Source: Candidatus Binataceae bacterium (GTDB lineage: Bacteria > Desulfobacterota > Binatia > Binatales > Binataceae). Taken from it: DNA of 64,000 nucleotides. Where the stretch lies: contig JASHPB010000128.1 in assembly GCA_030038355.1 (NCBI GenBank), positions 1 through 64,000 on the forward strand, in the 5' to 3' direction. Below, one piece after another: positions 1 to 8,972 of the stretch (position 1 is the stretch's first letter; each line of letters begins with the position of its first letter). The position numbers and the translations under genes were made by a program. Under the pieces are notes generated by a model. It saw nothing but the letters and a program-made list of their open reading frames with translations. It did no database searches and was not told the DNA's origin.

Positions 1-1
1 C

Positions 2-429
2 GCAGGGCAGCTGAATGCGCGCGGATCGTGGGCGATGCTTGCGTACTTAATCGAGGGCCTCGCGATGCTGCATGAGCGTAAGCGAGTCGCGGCACTCTAT
101 CCGCTCGCTCGCGAGTTGGTGGCGACGGGGCTCGTAGCCGCGTGGCCGCTCCTGCGTTTCATGCAAACCGTCGCAGGCATCGCCGCGGGAGCTGCCGGCG
201 CATCGAGCGCCGCAGAGGATCACTTTCGCATCGCCATGCAGCAGGCCGCTGCGATGCCCATCGCGTCGAGCAGGCCGAGATTCGCCGCTTCCACGGGATG
301 ATGCTGTTAGATCGCAACTCTGAGGGCGATCGCGAACGAGCTGGAGCACTTCTCAGCGAGGCGATTGCGACTTATACGCGTATCGGCATGCCTCAACATG
401 TCCAGGTGAATCAATCAATGCTTCCATAA
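2..429 (+). pseudogene. C-terminal remnant of a TPR/ATPase-type regulator, frameshifted
   Basis: The left window edge cuts this gene. Frame 2 gives an alpha-helical, TPR-like stretch up to about position 258 and then leaves the family pattern. Frame 1 takes over with EIRRFHGMMLLDR and ends in a helical tail containing IATYTRIGMPQHV, stopping at 427-429. These pieces look like the C-terminal TPR region of large cyclase- or LuxR-like ATPase regulators. The join needs one lost base (or two gained) near 245-262. It is a broken gene or a single base error; the function assignment is from memory of the family and is tentative. Confidence 0.5.
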
Positions 430-604
430 AACTGATCAGGTCACCGCGAAACCATCGGGCACCGCGGTCGCATCCAAGTGAACGAGTGCACCGGTGCCCA
501 CGATCAAAATTATATTACTTCTCCCGAACGAAGTAGGAGGTCTATGATCCGTCGAGGCAAAGCCGGCAGCTGTCCCGGTTCCCGGGTGAGAGGTAGTCCT
601 GCCG
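430..604 (+). promoter_or_regulatory. Leader region of the Mo-hydroxylase operon with a possible upstream mini-ORF
   Basis: The gap before the Fe-S subunit gene contains an AT-rich patch (about 505-520) and a perfect AGGAGG at 535-540. Three bases later an ATG at 544 opens a 25-codon frame that ends in TGA at 619-621, overlapping the ATG at 605 of the next gene. This could be a translationally coupled leader peptide; the Shine-Dalgarno spacing is short. No clear sigma-70 pair was found. Confidence 0.3.
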
Positions 605-1243
605 ATGAACGACGCCCTTGATCGAGAGAAGTTCGGAAGCATTCCGCACGCGATTTCGCGCCGGGCGTTCATCAAAGGCGTTATAGCCGGCGGCCTCGGT
701 GTATCGGCAGCGGGCTATCTCTTTCGCGCTTCGAGCCTTTTCGCTCAGTCAGCCGCGGGCGAGCGTCTCATCACGATAAACGTTAACAGCGTTAACCGTC
801 ACGCCGATGTAATGAAACAGGAGACCCTCGCCTGGACGTTGCGGCATAAGCTTGGGCTGACGGGCACGAAGCTTGGCTGCGATCGCGCCGAATGCGGCTC
901 CTGCACTGTGCTGATCGACGGCGTACCCCGATATGCATGCTCGGTCCTCACGCACTCGGTGCGCAATCGCAAGGTCTTGACGATAGAAGGGTTGGAAAAT
1001 CCTGACGGTACCCTGCATCCGCTGCAGCAAGGGATCGTCGACGAGCAGGGATTCCAGTGTGCGTTCTGCATGCCCGGCTTCATCATGTCGGCGATGGGAT
1101 TCCTGAAGTCCAATCCGAATCCCACGCGCGCTGAACTCGCGCAGGGCGTATCGGGGAATCTCTGCCGATGCCAGGACTACGATAAGATCCTCACCGCACT
1201 GATGCGTGGCGCCGAGTACGTGAGGAATTCGAACTATGCCTGA
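605..1243 (+). CDS. Tat-exported [2Fe-2S] small subunit of a molybdenum hydroxylase
   Basis: The protein (212 aa) is the iron-sulfur subunit of the xanthine dehydrogenase/aldehyde oxidoreductase family. It passes electrons from the molybdenum centre to the next carrier. Residues 18-50 form a twin-arginine signal (SRRAFIKG, then a hydrophobic stretch ending near AQSAA), so the folded complex should be exported. The plant-type cluster ligands are C92, C97, C100 and C112; the second, helical cluster has C152, C155, C187 and C189 (CAFC and CRC). The stop overlaps the start of the molybdenum subunit by 8 bp. In this family an export signal on the small subunit is typical of periplasmic enzymes; the substrate cannot be read from the sequence. 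Confidence 0.92.
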   Translation: MNDALDREKFGSIPHAISRRAFIKGVIAGGLGVSAAGYLFRASSLFAQSAAGERLITINVNSVNRHADVMKQETLAWTLRHKLGLTGTKLGCDRAECGSCTVLIDGVPRYACSVLTHSVRNRKVLTIEGLENPDGTLHPLQQGIVDEQGFQCAFCMPGFIMSAMGFLKSNPNPTRAELAQGVSGNLCRCQDYDKILTALMRGAEYVRNSNYA

Positions 1244-3761
1244 ATCTAAGGACGCCAATCTCGCGCCAAACGCCCAGGTGTTCGGGGTCGGGCGCAAGCT
1301 GATTGGCAAGGACTATCCAACGCCGGATCTCTACGCCAAGGTTACCGGTCGCGCGAAGTACGCGGAGGATTTTCACGCCCCGGGAATGCTCTTCTGCAAA
1401 CTGCTGCTGAGCCCAGTCCCGCACGGTCGCGTGAAGCACCTCGACGCGAGCGAGGCTCGCGCGATGCCGGGCGTCAAGGCGATTCTGATGCCCGACGACC
1501 TTCCGCCACCCGCCGACGCCGTCACCGACAACGGCACGGTGATCAAGGCTAATCCCAAGGGTGAGCGAGCGCTCACGATGGAGCCGGTTTACCAGGGCGA
1601 GCCCGTGCTCGCTGTCGCCGCCGTCGATGAACTGACCGCGGCTAACGCGATCGAAAAGATTCAAATCGAGTTCGAGCCACTGCCGTTCGTGCTCGATCCG
1701 CTCGAAACGCTTCGGCCGGGCGGTCCGAATGCGCGCCTCGACGGAAACATCTGGATCAAGCCAGCGCCCGCCGGCAACCAAACACCGGCGCCCCATCTCG
1801 GCCAACTCAAGTGGTCCGAGGCCGACTTCGCCGCCGCCAGGGACGGGCAACTGCCGATGGGCAAGACGCCCGATCAGTGGACTTACGGCGACCTCGACGC
1901 TGGATTCAATCGCGCAGCAGTCGTACTAGACGAGACCTTCGTCACGCCCGACACAAGTCATCAGACGCTCGAGACTCGCAGCGCGATGGCCTACTGGCAG
2001 AACGGCAAAGTCTACATGCATACTGGGACGCAAAGCACCGCGCAGACCGTCCCGGCGATCGCGCGATGGCTCAAGGTCGATCCATCGAAGGTCGTTCTGA
2101 TCAGCGAATACACCGGCGGCGGCTTCGGCAGCAAAGTGACTGCCGGCATCTCACTCATCATCCCGGCTCTGCTCGCGAAGAAGACCGGCACCCCGGTGAT
2201 GATGCGTATCAGCCGCGAGGAAGAAACCTTCATCGGCCGTGCCCGGCCCAGCCTGATGGGCAGGATGAAGGTGGGCTTCTCAAATGAAGGCCGTATCGTC
2301 GCACTTGATATGTTCGTGCTTTCGAACAACGGGCCTTACGACGCGCAAGGCGATGCCGGAGCAGCCGGCCGCATAGTGTCGTTGCTCTATCAGCCGGAAG
2401 CGATGCGCTGGCGCGGCGCGACGATCCTGACAAACACGCCACCTCGCAGCGCGCAGAGTTCGCCCGGCGGCCTGCAGGGCATCATGATCATCGAACCGAT
2501 CATCGCCAAGGCCGCGCGAAGGCTCGCGCTCGACCAGGTCGCGATACGCCGCATCAACTGTCCCGAAGGCAAAGCGCCCTTCGGCCCTTCCGTCGATGGA
2601 ACGCGACCGCACGCGACCAGCGCATTTCTGAAGCAGGCGCTCGATCGCGGCGCGGAGCAGTTCCAATGGAAGGAGCGCGTCGCACGTACGCCGAAACGAA
2701 TCGGCTCAAAGGCACGCGGCGTGGGCGTCTCGCTGAGCTGCTTCGTGGGCGGCACGATAGGCTTCGATGGATTGCTGGTAATCAGGCCGAACGGCCGCGT
2801 CAGCTTCCAGTCCGGAATCGGCAATCTCGGAACGGAGTCAGTGATCGATGTGCATCGTGCGGGCGCGGAGGTGCTCGGCGTATCCTGGGACAAGTGCGAC
2901 GTGGTCTGGGGCAACAGCGAGCACAATCTGCCTTTCACCTGCGTATCGGGCGGCAGCCAGACGACGCATGCGATGACGCGGGCCGCGCACGCGACCGCGA
3001 TGGATGCGCGAAAGAAGTTGCAGGAGATCGCGGCGAAAACCCTTGGTGGCGCGCCCGAAGAATACGAGGTTGCTAATGAGCGCGTTTATCGCAAGGGCGA
3101 CGGCCGCGACCTCACATTTGCCGAGGCGGCGCAGCGCGCGATTCAACTCGGCGGCATCTACGACGGCCACGAATCGGCCCCTGACCTGCACAGGTTGACC
3201 AAGGCTTCCGTTGCGGCGCTGGCCGGCCAAGGCCTCGTCGCGGCAGCCAAGGATACCTATCCGCGCGATGGCTTTACCTTCTCCTATGTCGCGAGCTTCG
3301 CCGAGGTGGAGGTTGATGTCGAAACCGGGAAGTACAACGTGGTCGATTTTCTCGCTTACGCCGACGTGGGTTCCGTGATTCATCCCCGATCGATCGGCGG
3401 CCAGATACTCGGGCGATCCGTTCTCGGCATGGGTCACGCGCTCGGCCAGAAGTGGGTCTACGATCCGCACTACGGCGCGATGCTCTCGACGCGTTTCTAT
3501 CAGAACAAACCACCTACGATTCTTGATGTTCCTGTTAACATGCGGTGGGGCGCGCTTGACATTCCCGATCCCGAGACTCCCGTAGGAGCGCGCGGCATCG
3601 GCGAACCGCCCGTCGGTGGTGGGTGCGCCTCGATTCTGAACGCGCTTTCCGATGCGCTCGGTGACGAAATCTTCCGCCGTGCGCCTGTAAACGCCGATAC
3701 CGTTCTGACCTCGTTCGAAGCAGGGCGACCGATGCAGCATCCGCTGATGGCTTACATATGA
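1236..3761 (+). CDS. Molybdenum-binding catalytic subunit, xanthine dehydrogenase/aldehyde oxidoreductase family
   Basis: The 841-aa protein is the large subunit that binds the molybdopterin cofactor and hydroxylates an aldehyde, N-heterocycle or similar substrate with oxygen from water. The N-terminal a/b hammerhead domain spans roughly residues 25-150. The cofactor-binding GGGFGSK motif is present in the middle. Near the C-terminus GARGIGEPPVGG carries the expected catalytic glutamate, E790. The CO-dehydrogenase VAYRCSFR active-site loop was not seen, so CO oxidation is unlikely. No export signal is present; it would travel with the Tat-tagged small subunit. The start ATG overlaps the previous stop, which implies translational coupling. 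Confidence 0.93.
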   Translation: MPESKDANLAPNAQVFGVGRKLIGKDYPTPDLYAKVTGRAKYAEDFHAPGMLFCKLLLSPVPHGRVKHLDASEARAMPGVKAILMPDDLPPPADAVTDNGTVIKANPKGERALTMEPVYQGEPVLAVAAVDELTAANAIEKIQIEFEPLPFVLDPLETLRPGGPNARLDGNIWIKPAPAGNQTPAPHLGQLKWSEADFAAARDGQLPMGKTPDQWTYGDLDAGFNRAAVVLDETFVTPDTSHQTLETRSAMAYWQNGKVYMHTGTQSTAQTVPAIARWLKVDPSKVVLISEYTGGGFGSKVTAGISLIIPALLAKKTGTPVMMRISREEETFIGRARPSLMGRMKVGFSNEGRIVALDMFVLSNNGPYDAQGDAGAAGRIVSLLYQPEAMRWRGATILTNTPPRSAQSSPGGLQGIMIIEPIIAKAARRLALDQVAIRRINCPEGKAPFGPSVDGTRPHATSAFLKQALDRGAEQFQWKERVARTPKRIGSKARGVGVSLSCFVGGTIGFDGLLVIRPNGRVSFQSGIGNLGTESVIDVHRAGAEVLGVSWDKCDVVWGNSEHNLPFTCVSGGSQTTHAMTRAAHATAMDARKKLQEIAAKTLGGAPEEYEVANERVYRKGDGRDLTFAEAAQRAIQLGGIYDGHESAPDLHRLTKASVAALAGQGLVAAAKDTYPRDGFTFSYVASFAEVEVDVETGKYNVVDFLAYADVGSVIHPRSIGGQILGRSVLGMGHALGQKWVYDPHYGAMLSTRFYQNKPPTILDVPVNMRWGALDIPDPETPVGARGIGEPPVGGGCASILNALSDALGDEIFRRAPVNADTVLTSFEAGRPMQHPLMAYI

Positions 3762-3771
3762 GGATAGCGAG

Positions 3772-4785
3772 ATGGCTGTAATCCGCGATGTGATGCCGAG
3801 CTTTGATTTGCTGCAACCGAACTCCGCCGACGAAGCGCGGAATATTCTCGCGCAGCGGGGCAGCGACGCGTGGGTGCTAGCGGGCGGTCTCGACAGCTTC
3901 GACTGGCTCAAGGACCGAATCAAAAGGCCCAAAGTCGTCGTCGACCTGAGCGGCGTCGATGAACTCAGGGGTATCCGCGTCAAAAGCGACGGCGTCGAAA
4001 TAGGTGCGATGACGACGCTCACCGAAGTCGCGCAAAATCCTGTTATTCGCGAGAACTACGGCGTGCTGGCCGACGCAGCATCGATGGTGGCGTCGCCGCA
4101 AATCCGCAACCAGGGGACGATCGGCGGCAACCTCTCGCAGGACACGCGATGCTGGTACTACCGCGCGGGATGGCCCTGCTATCGCGCGGGCGGAAACATC
4201 TGCTACGCCGACACTCCCGAGGGGCGCAATCGCGAGCACGCGATTCTCGGCGCCGACCGATGCGTCGCGGTCAATCCTTCTGACACCGCGCCGGCGTTCA
4301 TCGTCCTGGATGCGAAGTTCGTCATCCGCTCGCGGAAGGACGAGCGCGTCATCGATGCCGAGGACTACTTCATCGGCCCTGACGTCGACATCACGCGGCT
4401 GCACGTGCTTCAACCCGGCGAGCTTTTCACGGCGGTTCGAATTCCCTTTACCTGGGCGAGCTCGCGCTTTTATTTTGAAAAGATTCGCGATCGCAACGTG
4501 TGGGATTTTCCGTTGCTGAACGTTGCCTCGGCGATGTTCGTATCAAACGGCAGGATCGATCGCGTGAGGATCGCTGTGAATGCGGCCGCGGCGCGCCCGC
4601 TTCGTTTGAAGAGTGTCGAGCGCGCGGTTCGCGGCATGCCGCCCGACGCCGCGACCGGCGAGATGGCCGGCAAGCGGGCAGTGCAAGGCGCGGTACCGCT
4701 CCAGTTCAATGCCTACAAGATTCCCTTGATGCGCAACCTTGTGAAGCGCGCGATCGGAGGAGTCGAGGAGGCGAAATGGGCCTAA
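3772..4785 (+). CDS. FAD-binding subunit of the molybdenum hydroxylase, with four extra cysteines
   Basis: This 337-aa protein is the FAD-binding medium subunit (CoxM/XdhB type). A FAD-binding PCMH domain covers residues 1-220 (VLAGGLDSF and TIGGNLSQ contact motifs) and a CO-dehydrogenase-type C-terminal domain follows. Between the two FAD motifs there is an insertion with C127, C136, C144 and C164. Similar cysteine-rich insertions bind a [4Fe-4S] cluster in 4-hydroxybenzoyl-CoA reductase beta and in PaoB/YagS. The gene lies 10 bp after the large subunit and overlaps the next gene. The extra cluster would extend the electron wire; this is an inference. Confidence 0.9.
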   Translation: MAVIRDVMPSFDLLQPNSADEARNILAQRGSDAWVLAGGLDSFDWLKDRIKRPKVVVDLSGVDELRGIRVKSDGVEIGAMTTLTEVAQNPVIRENYGVLADAASMVASPQIRNQGTIGGNLSQDTRCWYYRAGWPCYRAGGNICYADTPEGRNREHAILGADRCVAVNPSDTAPAFIVLDAKFVIRSRKDERVIDAEDYFIGPDVDITRLHVLQPGELFTAVRIPFTWASSRFYFEKIRDRNVWDFPLLNVASAMFVSNGRIDRVRIAVNAAAARPLRLKSVERAVRGMPPDAATGEMAGKRAVQGAVPLQFNAYKIPLMRNLVKRAIGGVEEAKWA

Positions 4786-5633
4786 TACAGTGGGCAACCG
4801 ATCCATGGGGACTAAGCGTACCCATACACATCGCGTGGTTCCTGATTTGGGTGGCGCTGATAGCAGGCATCGCTTTCCTGATCGGGCACGTCGTTTACGT
4901 GCGCTATTTTGCGAAGCCGCGACAATTTACGGCTGACCCTCCTACTCCCAGTGAAACCGAAATACCTGAGCGCGTGGCGCGGCACTCGATCGCGGCACGC
5001 ACCTTTCACTGGATCATGGCAGCGTCGATGCTGGTCCTTTTGTTCACAGCCTTTCTGCCGAAGGCTGGAGTTCAGTTCGATTGGGTGACTTATCACTGGA
5101 TCGCCGGAACAGTATTGACCGCATCGATCTTATTTCACGTCTTCCATGCATCCTTCTGGCTGGATTTTGGTTCGATCTGGCCCGACAGGATTGACATGAA
5201 GGATGCATGGCATAGGACGCGCGCGTTCTTCGGGCGGCCGGCACCGCTGCCGAGAAGGTTCGCCAAGTACCCGCTCGAGAACAAGCTCTATCACGGCGCC
5301 ATCATGATCGTCGGCACTGCAGTGATAGCGACCGGCATATGCATGATGTTCCGCATCCGCACGATCTTCTTCACCCGCGATCCGTATCTGTTGAGCGACA
5401 TGACTTGGGGAACGATCTATGTGCTGCACGGACTTGCGGGTGTCGGATTGATCGCGCTCATCATCGTGCACATCTACTTCGGCGTCCGGCCCGAGAAACA
5501 GCCCATCACAAAGTCGATGATTTTCGGCTGGATGTCTCGCGAGTTCTACCTGGATGAGCACGATCCTGCTCGATGGATCGTTAGCCGGCAGCAAGCTTCC
5601 AGAACGCCAGTCGCCTCCCGGAGCGAGGACTGA
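4776..5633 (+). CDS. Membrane cytochrome b subunit (formate dehydrogenase gamma/cytochrome b561-like)
   Basis: The start at 4776 follows GGAGGAGTCGAGGAG and overlaps the previous stop, giving 286 aa; the longer upstream frame is an artefact. About five membrane segments are visible (residues near 15-40, 80-97, 105-127, 178-197 and 215-240). Histidines inside or beside them (HSIAARTFHW, YHWIAGTV, FHVFHASF, YHGAIMI, VLHGLAG, IVHIYFG) are candidate haem b ligands. The pattern matches the cytochrome b subunits of formate dehydrogenases and hydrogenases. In this operon it probably takes electrons from the exported hydroxylase and reduces quinone. Confidence 0.85.
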   Translation: MGLIQWATDPWGLSVPIHIAWFLIWVALIAGIAFLIGHVVYVRYFAKPRQFTADPPTPSETEIPERVARHSIAARTFHWIMAASMLVLLFTAFLPKAGVQFDWVTYHWIAGTVLTASILFHVFHASFWLDFGSIWPDRIDMKDAWHRTRAFFGRPAPLPRRFAKYPLENKLYHGAIMIVGTAVIATGICMMFRIRTIFFTRDPYLLSDMTWGTIYVLHGLAGVGLIALIIVHIYFGVRPEKQPITKSMIFGWMSREFYLDEHDPARWIVSRQQASRTPVASRSED

Positions 5634-5636
5634 CCT

Positions 5637-6041
5637 ATGGCAGTCAAATTCCTGGAACATTCCGATGCGATCGAAGAATGCTACGAATTCATGTTGGCCT
5701 ATGCGGCGCAGGGACATCCCGCTGACTCTGGAGACGCGCGCGGCGCAAAGATTCGCGAGGTGCTGACGCGAGCGGCGACCGCAATTGCAGCTCTCGCGAG
5801 GGAATATGTCGAGTATGTAAGAGATCAGCAACTCGAGCCGGCGGAAAAGTACCTTTCGATCGTCAACGTACTCGAGCGTGACGCACAGAATTCAGTGGCC
5901 TCGATTGACCTGGTCCTCGCCCAACCTTCAATCAGCTCGCAGCTTGTCGATAACCTCAATGCATCGATTCATCTGCGTGCCCTGCTTACGAGTTCGTTTC
6001 TCGTCGGCGAAGTGATCAGATCTCTCGCCGGCTCTCGCTGA
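5637..6041 (+). CDS. Hypothetical protein of the Mo-hydroxylase operon
   Basis: This 134-aa soluble, mostly helical protein starts 3 bp after the cytochrome b stop, so it belongs to the same transcript. No signal peptide, membrane segment or cysteine motif was seen and no family was recognised. Its position suggests a role in assembly or partner binding of the hydroxylase complex, but nothing in its sequence shows this. Confidence 0.75.
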   Translation: MAVKFLEHSDAIEECYEFMLAYAAQGHPADSGDARGAKIREVLTRAATAIAALAREYVEYVRDQQLEPAEKYLSIVNVLERDAQNSVASIDLVLAQPSISSQLVDNLNASIHLRALLTSSFLVGEVIRSLAGSR

Positions 6042-6126
6042 AGCAACGAGCATAGTTAAGAGCGATTGCGGTGCGAACGTTCATTGGGCCTCGTGCCTTT
6101 CGGAGTCAGTGTGCTAATGACAGCGC

Positions 6127-7233
6127 ATGGATATTGGAATCTTCATGATGCCGTCGCATCCGCCGGAGCGCGGCTTTAGCGAGGGCTTCGAGTGGGACCT
6201 GAAGCATCTCGAGTTATGCGATCGCGCAGGCTTTTCCGAGGCGTGGATCGGTGAGCACTTCTGTTCGCCCTGGGAACCGAATCCCGCGCCTGATCTGTTG
6301 ATCGCGCAGGGTCTGCTCCGTACCTCGCGAATGAAGCTCGCGCCGGGCGCGCATTTGCTGCCGTATCATCATCCGGCAGAACTCGCGTGCCGCGTCGCCT
6401 ACCTCGATCACATCGCGAAAGGACGTTTCATGTTCGGCGTCGGTTCGAGCGGGTTGCCGAGCGACTGGCGCTTTTTCAACGTCGATGGCGCCGGCGGCGA
6501 GAATCGCAAGATGACGCGCGAAGCGCTCGAAATCATTCTCAAGTTGTGGGAATCGGAGACGCCATTCGAGTATCGCGGCGAATATTGGAACGTCAACCGC
6601 ATCGAGCCGATGCTCGGCACGCTCAAGTTCCACATCAAACCCTACCAGAAGCCGCATCCGCCAATTGGCATCGCGGGCCTGACTCCTCGGTCCGACACAC
6701 TCGAAATCGCGGGCGAACGCGGCTTCATGCCGATGAGTCTCAACATGTCGAGCGCATATCTCGCTCAGCACTGGGCAAGTGTCGAGCGCGGGGCAGCAAA
6801 AACCAACCGCACGGCGAATCGCGAAAAGTGGCGTGTCGTGAAAGAGGTTTACGTCGCGGAAACAGATGCCGAAGCAAAGCGCCTCGCGCTGCAAGGAATG
6901 CTCGCGCGCGCGTATCGCGAGTACCTGCTTCCGCTATTTCGCGATTTCGGCTTGCTCTCGCTCTTCAAGCATGACCAGAGCGTCGCCGATTTGGACGTGA
7001 CGCCGGAGTATCTAGTCGAACACAGCTGGCTCGTGGGATCACCGCGGACGGTGCGGCAGAAGCTCGACGATATGTACGGTGCTGCCGGCGGCTTCGGCAC
7101 GATGCTCGTGCTGACGTTTGACTTCTCCGAGGAGCACGAGGAGTGGGCCGCTTCGCAGCAGATGCTAATCAGTGAAGTGCTACGGTCGCCGTCGCGCGCA
7201 ACTAATGCTACGCGAGTTCCGGCTGCGTCCTAG
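6127..7233 (+). CDS. LLM-class flavin-dependent oxidoreductase (luciferase-like monooxygenase)
   Basis: The 368-aa protein is a TIM-barrel, bacterial luciferase-like monooxygenase that would use reduced flavin and oxygen. Family features include the N-terminal strand with IGIFMMPSHPPERGF, EAWIGEHF, the strand ALKLAPGAHLLPYHHP-like segment near residues 65-80, and RFMFGVGSSGLPSDW. Members of this family oxidise alkanes, alkanesulfonates or other small organics; the substrate here is unknown. Its 3' end overlaps the 3' end of the convergent Ada-AlkA gene by 26 bp. Confidence 0.9.
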   Translation: MDIGIFMMPSHPPERGFSEGFEWDLKHLELCDRAGFSEAWIGEHFCSPWEPNPAPDLLIAQGLLRTSRMKLAPGAHLLPYHHPAELACRVAYLDHIAKGRFMFGVGSSGLPSDWRFFNVDGAGGENRKMTREALEIILKLWESETPFEYRGEYWNVNRIEPMLGTLKFHIKPYQKPHPPIGIAGLTPRSDTLEIAGERGFMPMSLNMSSAYLAQHWASVERGAAKTNRTANREKWRVVKEVYVAETDAEAKRLALQGMLARAYREYLLPLFRDFGLLSLFKHDQSVADLDVTPEYLVEHSWLVGSPRTVRQKLDDMYGAAGGFGTMLVLTFDFSEEHEEWAASQQMLISEVLRSPSRATNATRVPAAS

Positions 7234-8773
7234 CTGGGAATATGGGCTGGCGGTCGCCAGAGCGATCATCTCGTCTATGGTCGAGACAGCCACAGAGGTA
7301 TAAGGCGGCGTATGAGCGCCATGGTCGCCAGCATTGGGTAGTTCTGAGAAAGTTCAACCAGGCGCTCGTGCGATCCAGCGCAGAGGAACAACCCAGACTG
7401 GACTGTGGAAGCGGAAAGGTATCGGGCTCTCCAAACGCCCTGAGCGCGATATAGCTAGCGGTCGTTTCGTCGACGCCTGGAATCTTGAGCAAACGCGAGA
7501 CCAGGTCGCTCACCTGATAAGGCGCTTCAAATGTGATTTCGTTTCCGGCGACCGCCTTTGCCAGCTCTCGAATCTCGAACTCCCGCGAGGCTCCAATACC
7601 TAACGACTCAAGGTCGGCTTTCGCCAACACCTCTGCTGTAGGAAATAGATAATCTGGTTCGCCGCCTGATGTGATTCTTCTGCCAAAATTTCTGACCAAT
7701 TCAGATAGCAGTCGTGCCGGCACAGATGCGGTCAGGGAATCCCCCAGGATTGCCTTGACTGCAAGCTCGAAACCATCCCACGCGCCAGGAATCCTGAGGC
7801 CACGGCACGATTGAACCAGGTCTTTGAGGCGCGAATCGTCTGACAAGTGGCTCGCAATCTGAATTGGATCGGCGCCTAAGTCGAATAGACGGCGCACACG
7901 CTCCACGACCTTGGCGAGATGAGTGTGCCGCTGAAGGCTAACTCGAACTTTTAATCGCGACTGCTTTTCGTCGAGTCTCACGTCGAGTTCGCCAATATCT
8001 CCGTCCACCTCGATAGTTCGCCGATAACAATCACGCTCGATCTTTTCGACGCCTGGCGTCGCCCGCTTCGCCATGAAAGTCATCAGTGCTTCCCATTTCA
8101 GCGGCGGGCGATAGGAAAGATGTACTACGATTCCACTATCCGGTGCCGGTGCGGATTGTTTGTTCATTGAATGCCGAAGTTGCGATGGTGAGGCGCCGAA
8201 CGTTGCCTGCATCACCTCGTTGAACTGCCGGACGCTGTTGAATCCCGCGCGCAGCGCTATGTCTGCGAAGGGCAGACGCGTCTTCGCAACGAGACGGCTC
8301 GCCGCGTATGCGCGGCGCATTTGTGCAATCTTCAGCGGTGAGGCTCCGACGTGTTGTAAGAAGAGGCGCCGCAGATGTCGCGGACCCATTCCCACCCGGT
8401 ACGCCAGCGCATCCACTTTGCTCGCATCGAGGTTACCATCGAGGATGAGCTTAAGGGCGCGCGAAACAACCGCACCAGTCCCAAGCCAGGCGGGAGCGCC
8501 TGGCGAGACCTGCGGCTTGCATCGTTTGCACGGCCGGAGTCCGGCAGACTCGGCATCTGCCGCCGTCGCAAACCATCTGATATTTTCTGGCTTGTTGAGC
8601 GGAACGGGACAAATCGTACGGCAATAGACCCTAGTCGTTACTACACCGGCGAAAAATCTGCCGTCAAAGCGCGAATCGCGACTACGTAACGCCTGCCAGC
8701 ATACCGTCGGATCAACCGACGCAGCAGGCAAGGAGGCGTTCCTGAGTAAAGCGGACTGAGGCGGCTCACTCAC
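7208..8773 (-). CDS. Ada-AlkA fusion (methylphosphotriester receptor, AraC domain, 3-methyladenine glycosylase-like)
   Basis: The 521-aa protein joins three parts. Residues about 20-90 are the Ada zinc domain with all four cysteines (VYCRTIC and RPCKRC), which takes methyl groups from phosphotriesters. Residues 105-200 are an AraC-type helix-turn-helix region. Residues 215-500 are an AlkA-like glycosylase with a helix-hairpin-helix (KIPGVDETTASYIALRAFG). The usual catalytic Asp in the FPxxDLGL segment appears replaced by Ser459 (FPLPQSSLGC), and the tail after WRPWRSYAALYLC runs on about 28 residues. It may therefore work as a methylation-responsive regulator without glycosylase activity, or be decaying. 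Confidence 0.85.
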   Translation of the reverse strand: MSEPPQSALLRNASLPAASVDPTVCWQALRSRDSRFDGRFFAGVVTTRVYCRTICPVPLNKPENIRWFATAADAESAGLRPCKRCKPQVSPGAPAWLGTGAVVSRALKLILDGNLDASKVDALAYRVGMGPRHLRRLFLQHVGASPLKIAQMRRAYAASRLVAKTRLPFADIALRAGFNSVRQFNEVMQATFGASPSQLRHSMNKQSAPAPDSGIVVHLSYRPPLKWEALMTFMAKRATPGVEKIERDCYRRTIEVDGDIGELDVRLDEKQSRLKVRVSLQRHTHLAKVVERVRRLFDLGADPIQIASHLSDDSRLKDLVQSCRGLRIPGAWDGFELAVKAILGDSLTASVPARLLSELVRNFGRRITSGGEPDYLFPTAEVLAKADLESLGIGASREFEIRELAKAVAGNEITFEAPYQVSDLVSRLLKIPGVDETTASYIALRAFGEPDTFPLPQSSLGCSSALDRTSAWLNFLRTTQCWRPWRSYAALYLCGCLDHRRDDRSGDRQPIFPARTQPELA

Positions 8774-8972
8774 TTTGCGAAACTCTCGCTCCGACAGTCA
8801 ACGGACCTCGATCAATCATACGCAAGAGCATCAGCCATGCCAGAAGATTGTCGCGAATGTGACGAGCCGGAGCGCAGGCCTTTTCGAAATTAAACGTAAA
8901 GGTGATTGTGCCGCCCGAGATTGAACAACGATTGGTCAATCGAACATTCAATTGGCGGCAGGCCGCGATCGG

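Noticed and set aside
544-621. Mini-ORF called as a gene
   Set aside because: Short spacing from AGGAGG and no homology; kept only as a possible leader.
2838-4022. A 394-codon minus-strand frame
   Set aside because: It lies antisense to the molybdenum and FAD subunit genes, is rich in Arg and has no family pattern; high GC produces such shadow frames.
605-5633. Carbon monoxide dehydrogenase (cox) operon
   Set aside because: The large subunit lacks the Cys-containing VAYRCSFR loop and the small subunit carries a Tat signal, unlike CoxS.
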